A stretch of DNA of 64,000 nucleotides from Symbiodinium natans (Eukaryota; Sar; Dinophyceae; Suessiales; Symbiodiniaceae). Location of the stretch: assembly GCA_905221605.1 (NCBI GenBank), contig CAJNDS010002724.1, positions 239,996-303,995 on the forward strand, written 5' to 3'. Positions 1 to 13,000 of this stretch are shown here, one piece after another. Position numbers and translations under genes: made by a program. The notes under the pieces are model-generated. The model did no database searches. It saw nothing but the letters and a program-made list of their open reading frames with translations, and was not told where the DNA came from. Position 1 is the first letter of the stretch; each line of letters begins with the position of its first letter.

Positions 1-2290
1 CGAGATCCGACATGCTGCACGGGTTATCACAGGTTTACGAATGGGTCACATATTGCCTCGCTGTGCAATATCTGTGCAGGTTCTTCAACGACACTCCAAG
101 GAGGTGCAGGCTGCTTGCACTGTGTAGGGCTGCCTGTAAGTCGGCTGGCCAGGCGGAGAATGGCAGACCTTTTCTCACTAGAACAGAAATCAGCTTCGCA
201 GAACATGTTGTGGGTCTCTGGCTGCCTCTGGTCTTTGGATCTTTAGTCTTCGGAACCTCTTGGAACCAGTGCCAGTCGGGCATGTTGCTGCCGCTAGTTA
301 TCGCTAGTTCAGTGTAAACTGTGAGAAGCCCGCAGTTCAGCTTGCCAGCGAAAGGCTGCTGTCATTGACCATTACCTTCCCGACCTTGCCATTAGGGGCA
401 ATCAACACGATGGAAGGCCAGTCTTGGCATGTCTGTTGTAGTTGATGTCCACCTCTGCCGTCTGATACGGCTGCTGCAATGTAATGCAGAAAGCGTATGA
501 AGGGTCGCTCCAGTTCAGTACTGGAGTTCTTCACCTCCTGCTAGGACGCTGAACACAAGCGCTGTCCTGTCCTCGGCCGTCCATGCGCTGATTCTATGTA
601 AGGGTGCCTTCCCAATACGGGGACACTCGCCTTGCCCCCTGCCATCTGTGGACTCTGCTACTTGGCAGATCGTTACTGCGAAATTGGGGAAAGAGCGTCA
701 GAAGATTTTGGACAAGGCCCACCATGCCTGAGCCCTACATCATGTCATGCCTTGGTGTCGTTCGATGCTTTGGAACATACTGTAGCAGATGGAGGCCCTG
801 GACTGTGGTTCCTGCATGAATCTGTGCCGTACTGAGGGCATACGCCTCAAGGAATCCCAGCAGGCTGCTCATGTGCTTGTCCCACCACTCCCCCTTCTCA
901 GAGTGCTGACCTTCGCTCGGCTCTTCAAGTCAAGGTTCCTGCTGTTACTTTCTCCCCAAAGCTTCCCGCTCTGGTGAGGCGGGCTCGCGCAGTCCCGGGG
1001 CCTCGCCGAGGCGGCGGAGGCATCTCGCAGCAGCGGAGCAGGGCTGCAGATCCTTGCTGTCTAGGGTCCCGTGTTGAGAGCAGTGCCAAGATATGCCAAG
1101 TCAGCATACTGGAACCCAGCCTAGTTGTGTTTCTGCACTACACATATCGCACTTGCGTTGCGGTCTGTTGCAGTCAAGGGTTTGCAGAATGGACTGCCGC
1201 ACCCTATAAACAGGAGCTCTTCCGAAGACGACCGCTCCAGAAGCAGGCGCTGTCGAATTTGCTGACTCACGGAGCTTCGGCGGATTGGGAAGGGGGCCAT
1301 ACAGTTGCTGTGTCGGCAGCAGCATCGGGATTAGGACAACAGGGTGCACTTTACCAGGTCAAGTCCCCGCCGCAGTCGATCCGAGGACTGCTGGGCTGTT
1401 TCTTTTGGGCAAATAGCCCCCCTGGGGCCTCGTTGATCAACTACACAATAGTGGTATAACTCCATCGCGTTTGAAGGCTGCCTACCGCAGCCAAAGCCCG
1501 TGTACCATGACCGCAGGACAGCTCCTCGGGGAGGTCAGCGAGGCAGCAGGTGCGGTGTGTTGGGAAGGCTTGTGGAAACCTCGCTGCTCCACGAGATATC
1601 TCAAAGGTATGGTGCTGTTGGCAGGACGACAACGGAGGAGCAGCACCCGAGGGCGTGGACATTGTAGGCAGAAGGGTTTGCTTGCTGTGCTTCAATGCGG
1701 CTGCTGAATGCTATTCATTCTTCTGCACGGCGGCTTCATAGTCTGCTTAATAGTCCTCGTCTGTCCGCCGCTGCGAAATCCAAAGCCACATGCTGAAGAG
1801 GTGCTGAAGCGCAAGGGAACGACGACAGAGGCCGAAGGCAGGTGGCAAAGGGGCCTGACGGCACTTTGGGGCTCCGCTTTCTTGGCCTCCTGAACGCATT
1901 TTTCTGTCGCACACGTGCAGCTCGGAGGGCCGCGCCACACCGTTCGGTCTCACTGTCGCGCTCCCGCTCGGACTCACGATCCATGGAGCCTGGGGCTTGG
2001 AGTTCATGCTTCTTGCTTGCCCAGAACCAGGCCCCGCTTCCCAGAGTTCTTTGTTTGTTGAGCTGCTAGCAGTTGCCAGCACCAGGACCAGGCCTGACTC
2101 AGCACCAAGAATTGAAGCCCTTGAACCTTTGAATTCACTCTTTGGTCTTTGGTGAGCTTCAGACTTCGTTGGTGCCAAAAATGCCCAATAAGTGGTCTGC
2201 GAAAGATTACTGCTGGTTCTAAGGCCGAAGAATGAGGCGCAGCCGTCGCAGCCTCAGCGTCGTGTCCTCGTCAACCAGGCCAGGCCACGT
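1..2290. other. No supportable gene
   Basis: Open frames up to 161 codons occur on both strands, but none shows a recognisable motif or consistent codon bias. Confidence 0.5.
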
Positions 2291-2535
2291 GCAACGATGT
2301 CATGTGGAAACCCTAAACTCTAAACCCTAAAGTGTCTGAGTGGGAGTCGGGACGCTTGTTGCGTGCGCAGGGGGAGGAGAGCCGAGAGGAGGACACCTCC
2401 TCGCACGGGCCTTGTTGCAGCATGCCGCCGAATTCGTCATTGCCTGCCCTCTGAGTTAAGATGGGCTGCTACTTGGGCATGTAAGTAGGTTGTTTCTCTG
2501 GTTCGTTGGTTTGCTCGTTCGCAGACTTCGTGCAC

Positions 2536-2622
2536 CCCATTCATTCAAGGAATCATTCATTGCTTCATTCAATCATTCATTCACTCATCCATTCACTCAT
2601 CCATCCATTCTTCCATTCATCC
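2536..2622. repeat. (ATTC)n microsatellite
   Basis: Imperfect CATT/ATTC tetranucleotide repeats, partly with ATCC and ACTC variants. Confidence 0.8.
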
Positions 2623-3063
2623 GAGTATGCAGTCCTTGATTCCGTTCAATATCTGACAAAATTTATCGGTCCAGGCTTGTGTGCCTGTTTTCTTCGTGCT
2701 GAATCCAGGCGTCGTTTCACACTTGCCGAAACAACAAGCAAAGTATCCGATGATGAGAGCGCAGGTAGTGTTCCCGGCCCTCAAAGCTTGCCCCCGAAGC
2801 GCAATCCTGCAAAGACGCCAAGTTAAAAGTCGTTCCAATCCAAAAGAGATAACATTCTTAAAATTCTTATGTCCATCATTGTTCTGAGCAATGTACTTAC
2901 TGTGTATTTAAATATATCCATCAGTAGTAAACGGCTTTATGTGTCTACGAACTCGCAAGAATCGCGTGCTGCCGAAGTCTCAAAGCCTGAAGGCCGCTCC
3001 TGGAGATCAGCAACCTGCCGGACCTGGGCTCCCGGGGCCAGGACCTCGGAGAGTTCTGGAAAA

Positions 3064-3160
3064 TATCTAGAGATAGATAGAGAGAGATAGATAGATAGTT
3101 AGATAGATAGATAGATGTACATATAGATATGTATGTATATATATATATATATATATGTAT
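3064..3160. repeat. (GATA)n then (TA)n microsatellite
   Basis: GATA units to about 3115, followed by TA/TG dinucleotides to about 3160. Confidence 0.85.
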
Positions 3161-4124
3161 GTGTTTTTCTGTTTTAAACCTAGTTTTTTAGGAGGCTACT
3201 TTTCGTGGGGGCATTACCTTCTCATTCAGAGCTTTGCAGATGTCTCTCTCCAACCAAAAGTCAAGAACTCCGGCAGCTTCAGATACATTTAGGGTTTTCG
3301 CAGCAGATGTGTTGTGCGACTATAAAGAACGTGCGAGCCCTTGCCGATGTCGATCCGACGTATTCAAGTGTCTGGGTCTCAGCTAAGATTAGCTCTTGAT
3401 CTCTTAAATTCCGCAGTAGTAGAAGACACTAGGTAATAGCATTGGGGCATGCCACACCAGAACAGAAATCGAAAAGAACGCGCACACCCACACACAACCA
3501 GAAATCTGACAAGCGCCAGCCCCATCGATGTGCCACCCCCGATGTTCTGCAAGGCAGCTTCTGTCAGGTAGCCTAGAAACCTGCGTAAGTGGCGCACTCG
3601 TTTCTGGTATGATGTCTTCGTTCTCTTGGGTGGCCTTGTGAAAGTCTTCTCTGCCAGCTCCTCCGCACCTAGCGTGCTGCACATCTCAACCGTCGATGCA
3701 CACGTCGACATCGACGAAAACTACAGCAGACAACAATTTAGGAAGACTACGCTCTCTCGCCAACTTCCCGGGAGCCCGTTCACACAATGGGGCAGGGCCA
3801 GTGATTGTTGAATAATTGGGGTTGTCCAAACTTGTCTCATTCTGATCATTCTGATCTCTCAAAGTCAGTTTGTGCCTTTTGCCTCAATCAGCAACTAATT
3901 GGTGAATGACAGAGTATACGGGCCGGGCAATGTTCAGGCTGAGACCGAAGTTTCGACAAGTCTGGGGTTCACTTCCCTCTGCTTCGCCTTGCAGGTGCTT
4001 GCTTAGTCTTCCTTCTTGCTCAGTTTTCTGGACTCACCAGGACTGCCTGGACTCACCTCCTGCTGCCCAAGTGTCTGCTGTGTTTGCTCCTTCAAAGAAA
4101 ATTCCCAATACGGACTGAGGCAAG

Positions 4125-4875
4125 AACCCTCTTCAGTACATCCCGGAGCTTTTCAATCCGACGCTGAAGACGCTGCCGGACCAATGGCTTTGCCGGTTGA
4201 AATGTACCAGTACCTGAACTTTGTGGAAAGAGTCTGGGTTGAGTGATGCAAGCTTTACGCCGTCTTTCTGCCAGGATTTCAACAAAGAGACGGGAGGAGA
4301 ATCTGTCCTCAAAGCCTGGAACAGGCCTGGCAAGGCGGGGGCTGAAATTAAGCAAACCCGATACCTTCATGACATGGCCCTCAGCCCCAAAAGGCCCCCA
4401 AACTCGAGCGTTCAGCGGGAGGTTGGAGCCATCCTGCTACAGTTGCAGAACAAGGCTCCGCTGAGAGTGCTCGAGGGCTTTTACGGCGTTCTACAAGGTT
4501 CATACAATCCGCGAAGAGCTTGTACAGACATCCCTTGGATGCCTGTTAGAGATCCTTGACCTAGTGACGTCTGCATCAGCAAGCTCTGCTGCGCTTTGCT
4601 GCAGCAAACTGAATAGTGTACGGCCTCCTGATACTTGGGCACTTCCAGGTGCTCCCAGGGTTCTATGTTGCAGAAACCCTGGAGTCGAGTCGAGGTGCCC
4701 AAGCAAGCCCTCAACTCGACACTCCTACCAGGCGCTGGCAGTCAGCGCCGCCCGCACGCTGAACGGCCTGGAGTTCCTTGGCAACCAGCTCAAGGCCTGG
4801 TGCACAAAACAGGCTTTCGGAAAAGTGCCTTCTGTGGAGCTGTGCCAGTCATGCGCTCAAGAAGTCAAGACATGA
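4125..4875 (+). CDS. Unassigned exons of an alpha-helical protein
   Basis: Three coding-like stretches share a strand: 4125 to about 4200 (LQYIPELFNPTLKTLPDQW), about 4405-4497 (REVGAILLQLQNKAPLRVLE) and 4516-4875, which opens ELVQTSLGCLLEILDLV, later has LNGLEFLGNQLKAW and ends TGA. The leucine pattern suggests stacked amphipathic helices, as in HEAT or ARM repeats, but I recognise no family. Between the second and third stretches the frame shifts over only 19 nt. That is either an indel (pseudogene) or a boundary I misplaced. Confidence 0.4.
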
Positions 4876-4901
4876 TGCATGAACATTGCATACAACATGT
4901 T

Positions 4902-5203
4902 ACATATATATATATATGTATGTATATAGATGAACAACACATTATATGTGTGTATATGATGTAATATAATAATAATATAATATAAGATAATATAAAATAA
5001 CAATATAATATCATATCATATAATATAACATAACATAATATCATATAATATCATATAATATAACATAACATAATATCATATAACATCATATCATATAATA
5101 TAACATAACAGAATATCATGCAATAGCATATAACATAATATAATAGAATATAATATAATATCATATAATAGAATATAATATAATCGATATTTTATGAAAT
5201 TAT
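4902..5203. repeat. AT-rich CATATAATATAA-type repeat block
   Basis: About 300 bp built of short variants of CATATAATATAA and ACATAACATAATAT. It is far richer in AT than its surroundings. Confidence 0.85.
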
Positions 5204-5682
5204 ATGCTACGATGTGATATGACATGTGCCTTGCCAGGTGCAAGGCGTCCCAAAGCCGGAGGCCAGTCCCTTGCGGCATTCCGGGGAGCAGACTGTCCGA
5301 TGTCGCCATCTTGCGCCAGGCGGATGGTCTGCTTCAGAGCGCTCCTTGAAATTGGGCACTGGCATGCCCTTGCAATTTTAACCGAAACTCGCCGTGTTGA
5401 TTGTAGACCGCTTTGATGTGCTTGACTTTCTGCGGTATGGCGCACGACTGTGGAGGAATGCAATGTCATGGCAAGCGTGTGCCTACTGCTAGGTCATGCA
5501 ACAGCATTTGCCGGCAACTTCAGACCCAAGCCGCCATATGATTGACGCGATAGTTGAATAGTTTTCGTGACATGGCTGAGCCATGCACAGGAGGTCAGTC
5601 CTGCCTTTAAAGCTGCGAAAATTCGGAGTTGCTTCTTGTGCTGTGGCCACGGTCTTGTATCAGTCGCTCGGGGAATCTGCAC

Positions 5683-5840
5683 AGAAACATGTCAAAGATT
5701 GTGGCAGTTGTTTTGGGCAGGGAAGGGCTGCGTGCGACTGTGAAGCTGCTTCAGTGGCTCGAAACCGGGGCCAAGCAGCTGCCTTACAGGCTGGTCATCG
5801 CTCGTTCATGCTTCGTGGAGCTAACGGCGCAATTATTTGA
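5683..5840 (+). CDS. Unassigned coding-like exon
   Basis: An open stretch reads SKIVAVVLGREGLRATVKLL followed by QWLETGAKQLPYRLV. Codon choice and the regular hydrophobic spacing look coding, unlike neighbouring ORFs. It is on the + strand upstream of ERD2 exon 1, with no recognised partner. Function unknown. Confidence 0.35.
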
Positions 5841-6264
5841 GGATAGTTTGTTCTCGTGTTCTGCCGGGCCTAGCTGCCTCTTGATCAGTAAGAGCCCAGG
5901 GCCTTGCCACAGGCCTTGTCCTTGTGACCTCCGACCATGGCTGACGGGGAGGATGCCGTGGCATCGGGACCTCCTGCTGGGCTCCCAGAACGGGATGAGC
6001 CAAGGATAGCCAAGGTCTGTGCAGGTCTTCCCTCTAGAGTGCCGAAGAGAAAGATGAAATCTCAGGCTTGTTGCCCGCAGCATCATACTGGTAGGGGGTG
6101 ATACGGCAGCCATGATCAGCCATGTAATGTAAGGAAGCTGCAGAGGGCGTGCCCGAGAGAACGCCGAGCTTGCGTGGGTGGCTTCAGCATGCTTGGGTGC
6201 TCGTGTACACATCCCATGCAATGAGATCGTGCAGCTGCAGACGTTGTGTTGCTGTGCACTTCGT

Positions 6265-6590
6265 TTCATTATCATCATCATAATAATAATAGTTATTATG
6301 ATTATTATTATTATTATTATTCTTATTTGTTTCTTTTCTGATTATTAGTATTATTAGTATTATTAGTATTATTAGTATTATTAGTATTATTAGTATTATT
6401 AGTATTATTAGTATTATTAGTATTATTAGTATTATTAGTATTATTAGTATTATTAGTATTTTGTTATTGGTATTATTTTTGCTATTATTATTATAGTATA
6501 TATATACACATATTCACATACATGTACATATACAGTTACATATACATATATATATATATATATGTATATACATATATATATATATAGATA
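6265..6590. repeat. (ATT)n, (ATTATTAGT)n and (TA)n repeats
   Basis: About fourteen copies of the 9-mer ATTATTAGT lie at 6337-6465, flanked by ATT triplets and a TATATG stretch to 6590. The block sits about 470 nt upstream of the ERD2 start codon. Confidence 0.9.
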
Positions 6591-6724
6591 TATCTGTTTA
6601 GTTTTTGGTGCGTGTGTGCGCGCGGTTCATGAGCCCGCAAGCAGCATGCACTTGTCAGGGCCGCCGCTGGGAGCCTGGGAAAGCTGGTGCGCGCCCTGTT
6701 AGTCATGGCGGGGAGAAAAAACGT

Positions 6725-6771
6725 AGGGTTTAGGGTTTAGGGTTTTTAGGGTTTAGGGTTTAGGGTTTAGG
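6725..6771. repeat. Interstitial telomere-like TTTAGGG repeats
   Basis: Six to seven units of TTTAGGG with small variants. Other clusters occur at 2309-2330, 11350-11380, 14470-14620, 25450-25472, 27542-27605, 28972-29020, 38518-38538, 50575-50622, 51100-51150 and 60688-60716. They occur on both strands. Confidence 0.85.
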
Positions 6772-7061
6772 AAAAAGTATAGAGAAGGATGCTGAGAGGG
6801 GACCAATGGGAGACCAATGGACCGAAAGTGAGTCGAGGCCCCGAAGCCCCGACGAGCCCCCAAACTTGGCAACGCTCTCTGCTGCTGCAGAGCAAGCTCT
6901 ACAACAAAGACAAGCTGATGAAGCTGCGCAACTACTCATGGTGCATGCCTTAGCAGTCTCAACATGTTCGTTGCTCCAGCGGCTGCCTCGTTTTGGATAA
7001 GACTCAAGAAGTTTGTGCAGCTTCACCCGGCAGCCGTTGGACCTTCTGTGATCTTGTGTGC

Positions 7062-10000
7062 ATGCATCCAAGGAACATCTTCCGCTACATCGGCGATTAC
7101 CTACACCTCTTCGGTGCTGTCCACCTGAAACCGTTGGTCGCCAGAGAGTTTGTTCTCAGACGTGCTTAAGTCGGCCGCTTTTGTCATGAGTTTGTCAGTC
7201 AAGCGGGTCATGCCCAGCCAGCTCATTCCTAATAATATTACTTTTGGAGCTATACTAGAATACCCCCCCCCTCCCCCCCAAAACCCTATTCTTATTATTA
7301 TTAGTAGTATTGTGATTATTATTATGATAAAAAAATAATTATTATTAAGAGGCCCCTACATGGCGAGTTGCGGATCCCTTGTTGCTTAGCACGCTTTGAA
7401 GGCTGCGTGGCTCGAACATGAGTGTTCCAAAAGTGATGGTGTGCGAATACGAAATGATACGATTCTGAAGTCAGCAAAGGGCGGATTGCGAACTCGTGAA
7501 CAAAAGTCCTCGGCGTGGTATGGGCACAATTGCCACAAGCACCTGCACGCCGGTTGCACGCTGATTGCACACTGGGCACGCCATGGGCGAATCCTCCAAG
7601 CTCGAGCTGCAGGAAGTGCTGGATTCCTAGGGCTCCTGCGGGGCTGGTCACATGTAAAAAAGATAAGAATAGAAAGCGGCGCAGAAGCAACCCATCAAGC
7701 CCATCCACCGGAGCGCAATGTTTGCAACATAAGGCAGCAGCTCCTGAAGACCGAGTTCTCACAAATCTCGGAGCGCATCTCACAGGTCCGGGTAGTGGTA
7801 GTCACCGATAGGCGTTGAGAGTGACTGATAGTGGTCTTCCAGGTAAGGGTTTCAGCACTTGCGGCCATACTTGCTGATCGCCTAGCACTGCCGACTGCCG
7901 GCGCCCAACCTCGAAGTTTCTGCCGTCGTCGACCCGCCAGGACTTGCGGCAGGCCGAGCGCTCAGAAAAAACAGAAGCTTAGTGGGCTTAGTGGAATGCT
8001 GTCGACAGCTCTGTCCGATTGATGTTGCACAGTTGGCAGTGCGATGGTCATGTGGCAGGAAAGGTACTCGTAGCTGGTTGTTGAGCAGGAGCTTGCGAAA
8101 CAGGATCTGCTTCCCGGCATGAGGCTCGAGACCAAGCGAGGAATTTGGACGCGGAACAAGAAGATACGGAATCCCAGCGCAATACTTTCTCGAGATCACC
8201 GGCAGACATAGATGCCTCTAGATTCCAGATCTCTCCCCATTAGGTCGCACTAGCTCATCGAAGCTCACAGACAAACCTCAAACCGAAGCAGAAACATGCG
8301 ATGCGAAGCAGCATCCAGGAAGCACATGCAAGCATCATGCTCCAGACATGAACCTCTGCAGGCTACAAACTACACTTCCACTGCACATTTTCCGTCTTGC
8401 ATCTCCGGCATTAAGACTGGCTTGGGTTCCGAAGGAACACCAGGTCCAGCCGGTGCCATGCGATGCGCTTCTATGTCAGTGGGAAGTGGGGCTTTACTCT
8501 GATATGGGGCCCCTCGGTCCGCATGAAGTTCCCGTCACCTGTGGAGAGATTTACGAGAAACGATCGCTCTTCAATCTGCCCTGGCAGCTTGACTCTGTGT
8601 GACTAGGCTACTATGGATCGGTGCTTCCTTTGGCATTCGTCATGGCTTTGCCAAACGCGGCCAAGGGCTCAGAAGGGCTCAAAGGGCTCAATGAGAAGCA
8701 GCGCAGCCGGCCTGCCCTTGCCACGTCCGAGGCCATTGCCTTCGTCTTGGGGTCCCTGCTCGAGGACGAGGTCTACGAGCAGGACTGGCAGTACACTGCA
8801 GCTCACATTCAGCTGGCATGCATAGCTTTGCACAAGTCAAGTCCTACGGTCCTACACAGGACCAGGCAACTGTGAACACCGCCTGGAGCATCCTTGGCAT
8901 CTTCAGCACCTTGCCCACATGTGCCAAGACACTCCTGACCGCCACTCCACGCTTCTGTGGCTTCGTTCGTAGCTTCCTCTGAGGTACGTGCATGTTCTTC
9001 GTGCTGCATCTCGGCTCTTCAGAAGTGCGGCCTCTGGAAGTGCACGGATGCACACTCTGAGTCATGCTAGCTACGCTGGGCTCAGGAACTTCCGAAGTAC
9101 GATTGCGTACAACAGGCCGGAATGGCTAGGATGGGAAACCAGGGCAGCAGCCATCACCACAGCATGGCCATCACTTCATCATGGTTCCAAAGCTCTCCGA
9201 CATGGATTGCTGCTAAATTGGGAGAGGGCGCGGGGAGCGTGATCGAGCGATGTGAGCAACCTGCTATCTACTCCTTTCCCTGCGTGCATGATATTTCATC
9301 TCATCGGCTGACTCCATGATGCGGCAAAATCTGACAAAAATCTGATATTTTCTGTTTGCCCCAGAATTGAGCATCCAGGTGGTGGGAGGGCGGCACCCTC
9401 CTCCAGCAGACCCGCGGGGAGTGGTTCAATTGCTTTAGCAGCCTCGTGGCCCCTTGCCTGCGTTTGCTGGACAAGTCAGTTGTCCTCGTATGAGTCATGT
9501 CCTCAGATCCCCGGATTTTCCGAGAATTGAAGGCATTCACCAACCCAGCCCCAGAGCTGGTGTCCGACGTGGAAGAGTTCCAGCATCTCCTCGCGGCTTG
9601 GATGGCAAGAGTCCGCGTGTTCTTCTCTTCTCCTTTTCAAGAAACTCCCATTCCTTGAGCTCCCGACCCTGTTGCCACTCCGGCTTTAATCTCACCGAGG
9701 TCCGTCTCATGAGCCTACTCTTCTGCTGCGCGCTGCAGCAAGTGTCGCCGGACAGGGACAGGCCGATCTGGAAAAGCCTCGATGAAGGGCTGGCGTGGGT
9801 GGCCCTGATAGCTGGCATTGCATGTGGAGTTTGCTTAAATGATTGATTCATCCAAGCTGCAAACGCCAGCACGTCGGCAGGCCCTTTGAGATCTTGTCCC
9901 CCGCTGGCATTGATCCACAGAGCCTGTCGATGCTCGCAAAAAGCAAGGACAAGGCAGCTGAGCGTCTCTCAGTTTGCCTCTGCCTGCCTCGCTGTTTCCT

Positions 10001-13000
10001 TCAAATCTTCAATTTCCGTTTTTCTGTCAAGTCTTCATTCCCGTGTTGCTCTTGCAACAGATTCATAGATTGTAACCTTGTGGGGTGTTGTGCGACAGGT
10101 AGAAGTTATTCTGCAGTGGATCCAGCGTCTGATCACGCGCCGCGGTTGCACAACACACCCTGACAAACTGAGTTTGGGCTAGCCAGTTAGGTGCTGTCGG
10201 CTGCCAGGCTGAGCATGCAGAACAGCATCATTGTGGTCGCACCACCGGTCGTAACCCGGGCGTACCAAGAGCTGTCCCGTGGCATAGTGAATTTGCAAAA
10301 CGCGAGCTGCTGAGCAGCATTATGGAGCATTCTTGCTTCGTGCCGCTGTGGGTGCTGTAGAACGGGATCTTGGGAGAGTGTGCTGTCAAGCACCGTCCAC
10401 GCAACCTAGGGAAAATTGCGGAGTTCCCGTTTCCGTTCCCTCTCGCGCAGGTCAGCAACCTTGAAGCATTGGAGATGAAAGCCACGCGTTTTAAGCCAGT
10501 TTAGCCCATGCGGCCCATGCATGCTTCCAATCTTATACTGCGACTGCGAGGTATAGCCATGCTCTGTGTGCACTGGGCCCTCGTTCCGGCAGCTTGAAGC
10601 ACAGAGAACGCCACGATACGATTCAGGGCGCGAGCTGCGACTGTTCTAGTTTCAATCAGTTTTGTAACCCGGAGTTGAGTGGAGAACCGCTGTTCAGAAT
10701 GACAAAATTCGCATTTAGGTTCTTTGCAGCATGCTTCTCGGAAGAACTCTTGCGGCCTGCGTCGCTTTCGTCGTCATCTGCTTTCTGTGCCCTCGGCTGC
10801 AACCTTAGGCCGTAAGTACTTGAACTTCTTGGGAGAGTACTGCAAAATCACATTCAAAAACTCTGTGAACAATTATGTTACATGTAAGGGATAGTCGTGG
10901 CAAGTGTGGAAGATTTGCTGGCGTGCGGGGTGAAAGGGCATTGTTGCTGCTGGTATGCGATGCCACTGACTTCGAGTCACTGCCTCGCTGCTCAGCTGCC
11001 TGGAGTTGAAGCTAAGGTGGGCACAGAACTTCATTGCACTGCAGCTGGAGTCTCCTTTCGGCTGCGAGCCCAATGACCTGCCCATGCATCAGATGCAAAC
11101 TGACTGGAAGCTTGGACGCGCTAGGGTTAGGGGGGGGGGGGGTCCCTGGCTTTTGCAACTCTGTGCTCATGAAAGCAAAGTCAATAGCGATGGCCCCGTT
11201 ATCGCGACGATAATGTGCAGCCAGAACTGCGCCACAACATGTCCGACAACCGAGGAACACGAGCCTTCGAGCACTGCTCCAGCCTCAGCTTGTCCTCCTG
11301 CAAGCTCCAGCAAAACCATTGCAGTGCTAGTGCCTTCGCCCCCCAAGCGGTTTGGAGTTTAGGGCTTAGGCTTAGGGTTCAGAGGCTTCCAGTTATGTAC
11401 TGTACTCCCATTTCAGACACTTCACGGTCGCAGTCCACTCCGATGCACATCGACACACTTTCTAACTTCACTGGAGCACAGTTACTGTCAGACGAAGAAC
11501 ATCTGACATGCAGATTCCCCGCGCCCTGCAACACGCATTGTGTTGATACTGAACTTGTAGAAGCGTGACTTTCGCAGTAGCGGGCGCTCCGCAGCTCCTG
11601 CTCTGGAACTTGCCACAGCGCTTTGTGTTGTAGCATGTTGCTGCGCCACCCACGACCCAACCATTGCATTGTTGGTTCTCCTGACAGGATGAATCCTGTG
11701 GCCCAGCGGCCGCCTTCGTGGCCTGACAGCGATGAGATGCACTATGCATCTTCCTCGTAGTAAGATTCTGAATTCTAGGAAATTTTGCGAGAACCGTTTG
11801 GGTCGAGTGCAGTAGCTTGCCTACTCGTAAATCCAATAGAGCTTAGGGCGAGGGCTCTGATTTCTGAGTCATTGAGAAACCAGGCAGGTCGGCTTCAAGG
11901 CAAAATCCTAGGTGCCTACTAGGTGCACCAACGCGCTGGCACGGTTCTGTAGCCCTTCTTGTTGTAGCGACCATGTAGAGAGTTTCGAGGCTGCTGCGTC
12001 GATCAGTCTGTAGCTCAATATGGACAGGTTCTGCTTCGACCCCGACATGCATCATCAGTTTTCCGTGGTCATGTCGAACCTCGCCATTCCCAACAAGAAG
12101 AGGGCAACGCTGCTTGTTCGAGACAAAGTGGACAGCAACACAGACTCTTTGGAATAATCTCACCTGCAGGGGGGAGATGTCCGAATTGCCTGGCAAGCAG
12201 TTGCTATTCCAACCCTGCCGATGCTGAGGTCATACGAGTTTGAAACCAGCTGACCGGATGGCCCGTGCGGAGCACGGCCGCATAACTTCTCGCTGCAGTC
12301 TGAGGCCAAAGCTCCCAAACTCTTTGAAGGCCGTTCCTTAGCCGAAAATGCAAGACTCTCAGGGGGGAGCTCCCATGATCAACGCCAAGGATTTGCAATG
12401 TTCTAAAATGGTCGGTTGCCGTGGCCAAACCACAACCACGTCCCTGTTTTGTGAGTCGTCCTTACTGGACCCACACTTCAACTTGATCGGCAGCCTCCTC
12501 CAGGTATGAGCCAATTGAGCCATGAAATTGTCGCCTCAGTGACTCCTCAATGGGATCACTGTGTGGCTACCGCAGCAATCGAAGTTTATCATGCAGAGTT
12601 GCAGGACCCAGCCAGTGGATGATGCCATGCACAGGTCTTCCGTAGCCATCAGGAAGCTCTGGAGCAGTGACAACTGGGTGAACTGCTTCTGGCTAGGGGG
12701 CTGTGAGTTTTGCACTTCGAATACTTCGAGATCTTCCCAAGCAGGCAGTTGGCAATTCAATTGCTACGCTGCCAAGAACCGCAGGGTTCGGCAGCACATG
12801 CGGCCCAACCGCGACAGCCTTTGACTTGGGCAAAAGAGGTCGATGAAGCGCATGTCATATGGGTCAGGCGGCTTTAGCAAGTACCCCAGCTGCTGAGACC
12901 CAGTCATGGTAATCTTACAAGTGATTGTTTGAGACCACAACTATGGTTGCAAGACTGCAAGGTGTCTTTCAGAGAACACAACAAAACCATCTCTTTGCAC

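Noticed and set aside
12639-12649. TCCGTAGCCAT resembling the dinoflagellate spliced leader
   Set aside because: Only 11 bases match and the following bases diverge; no donor GT or repeat context.
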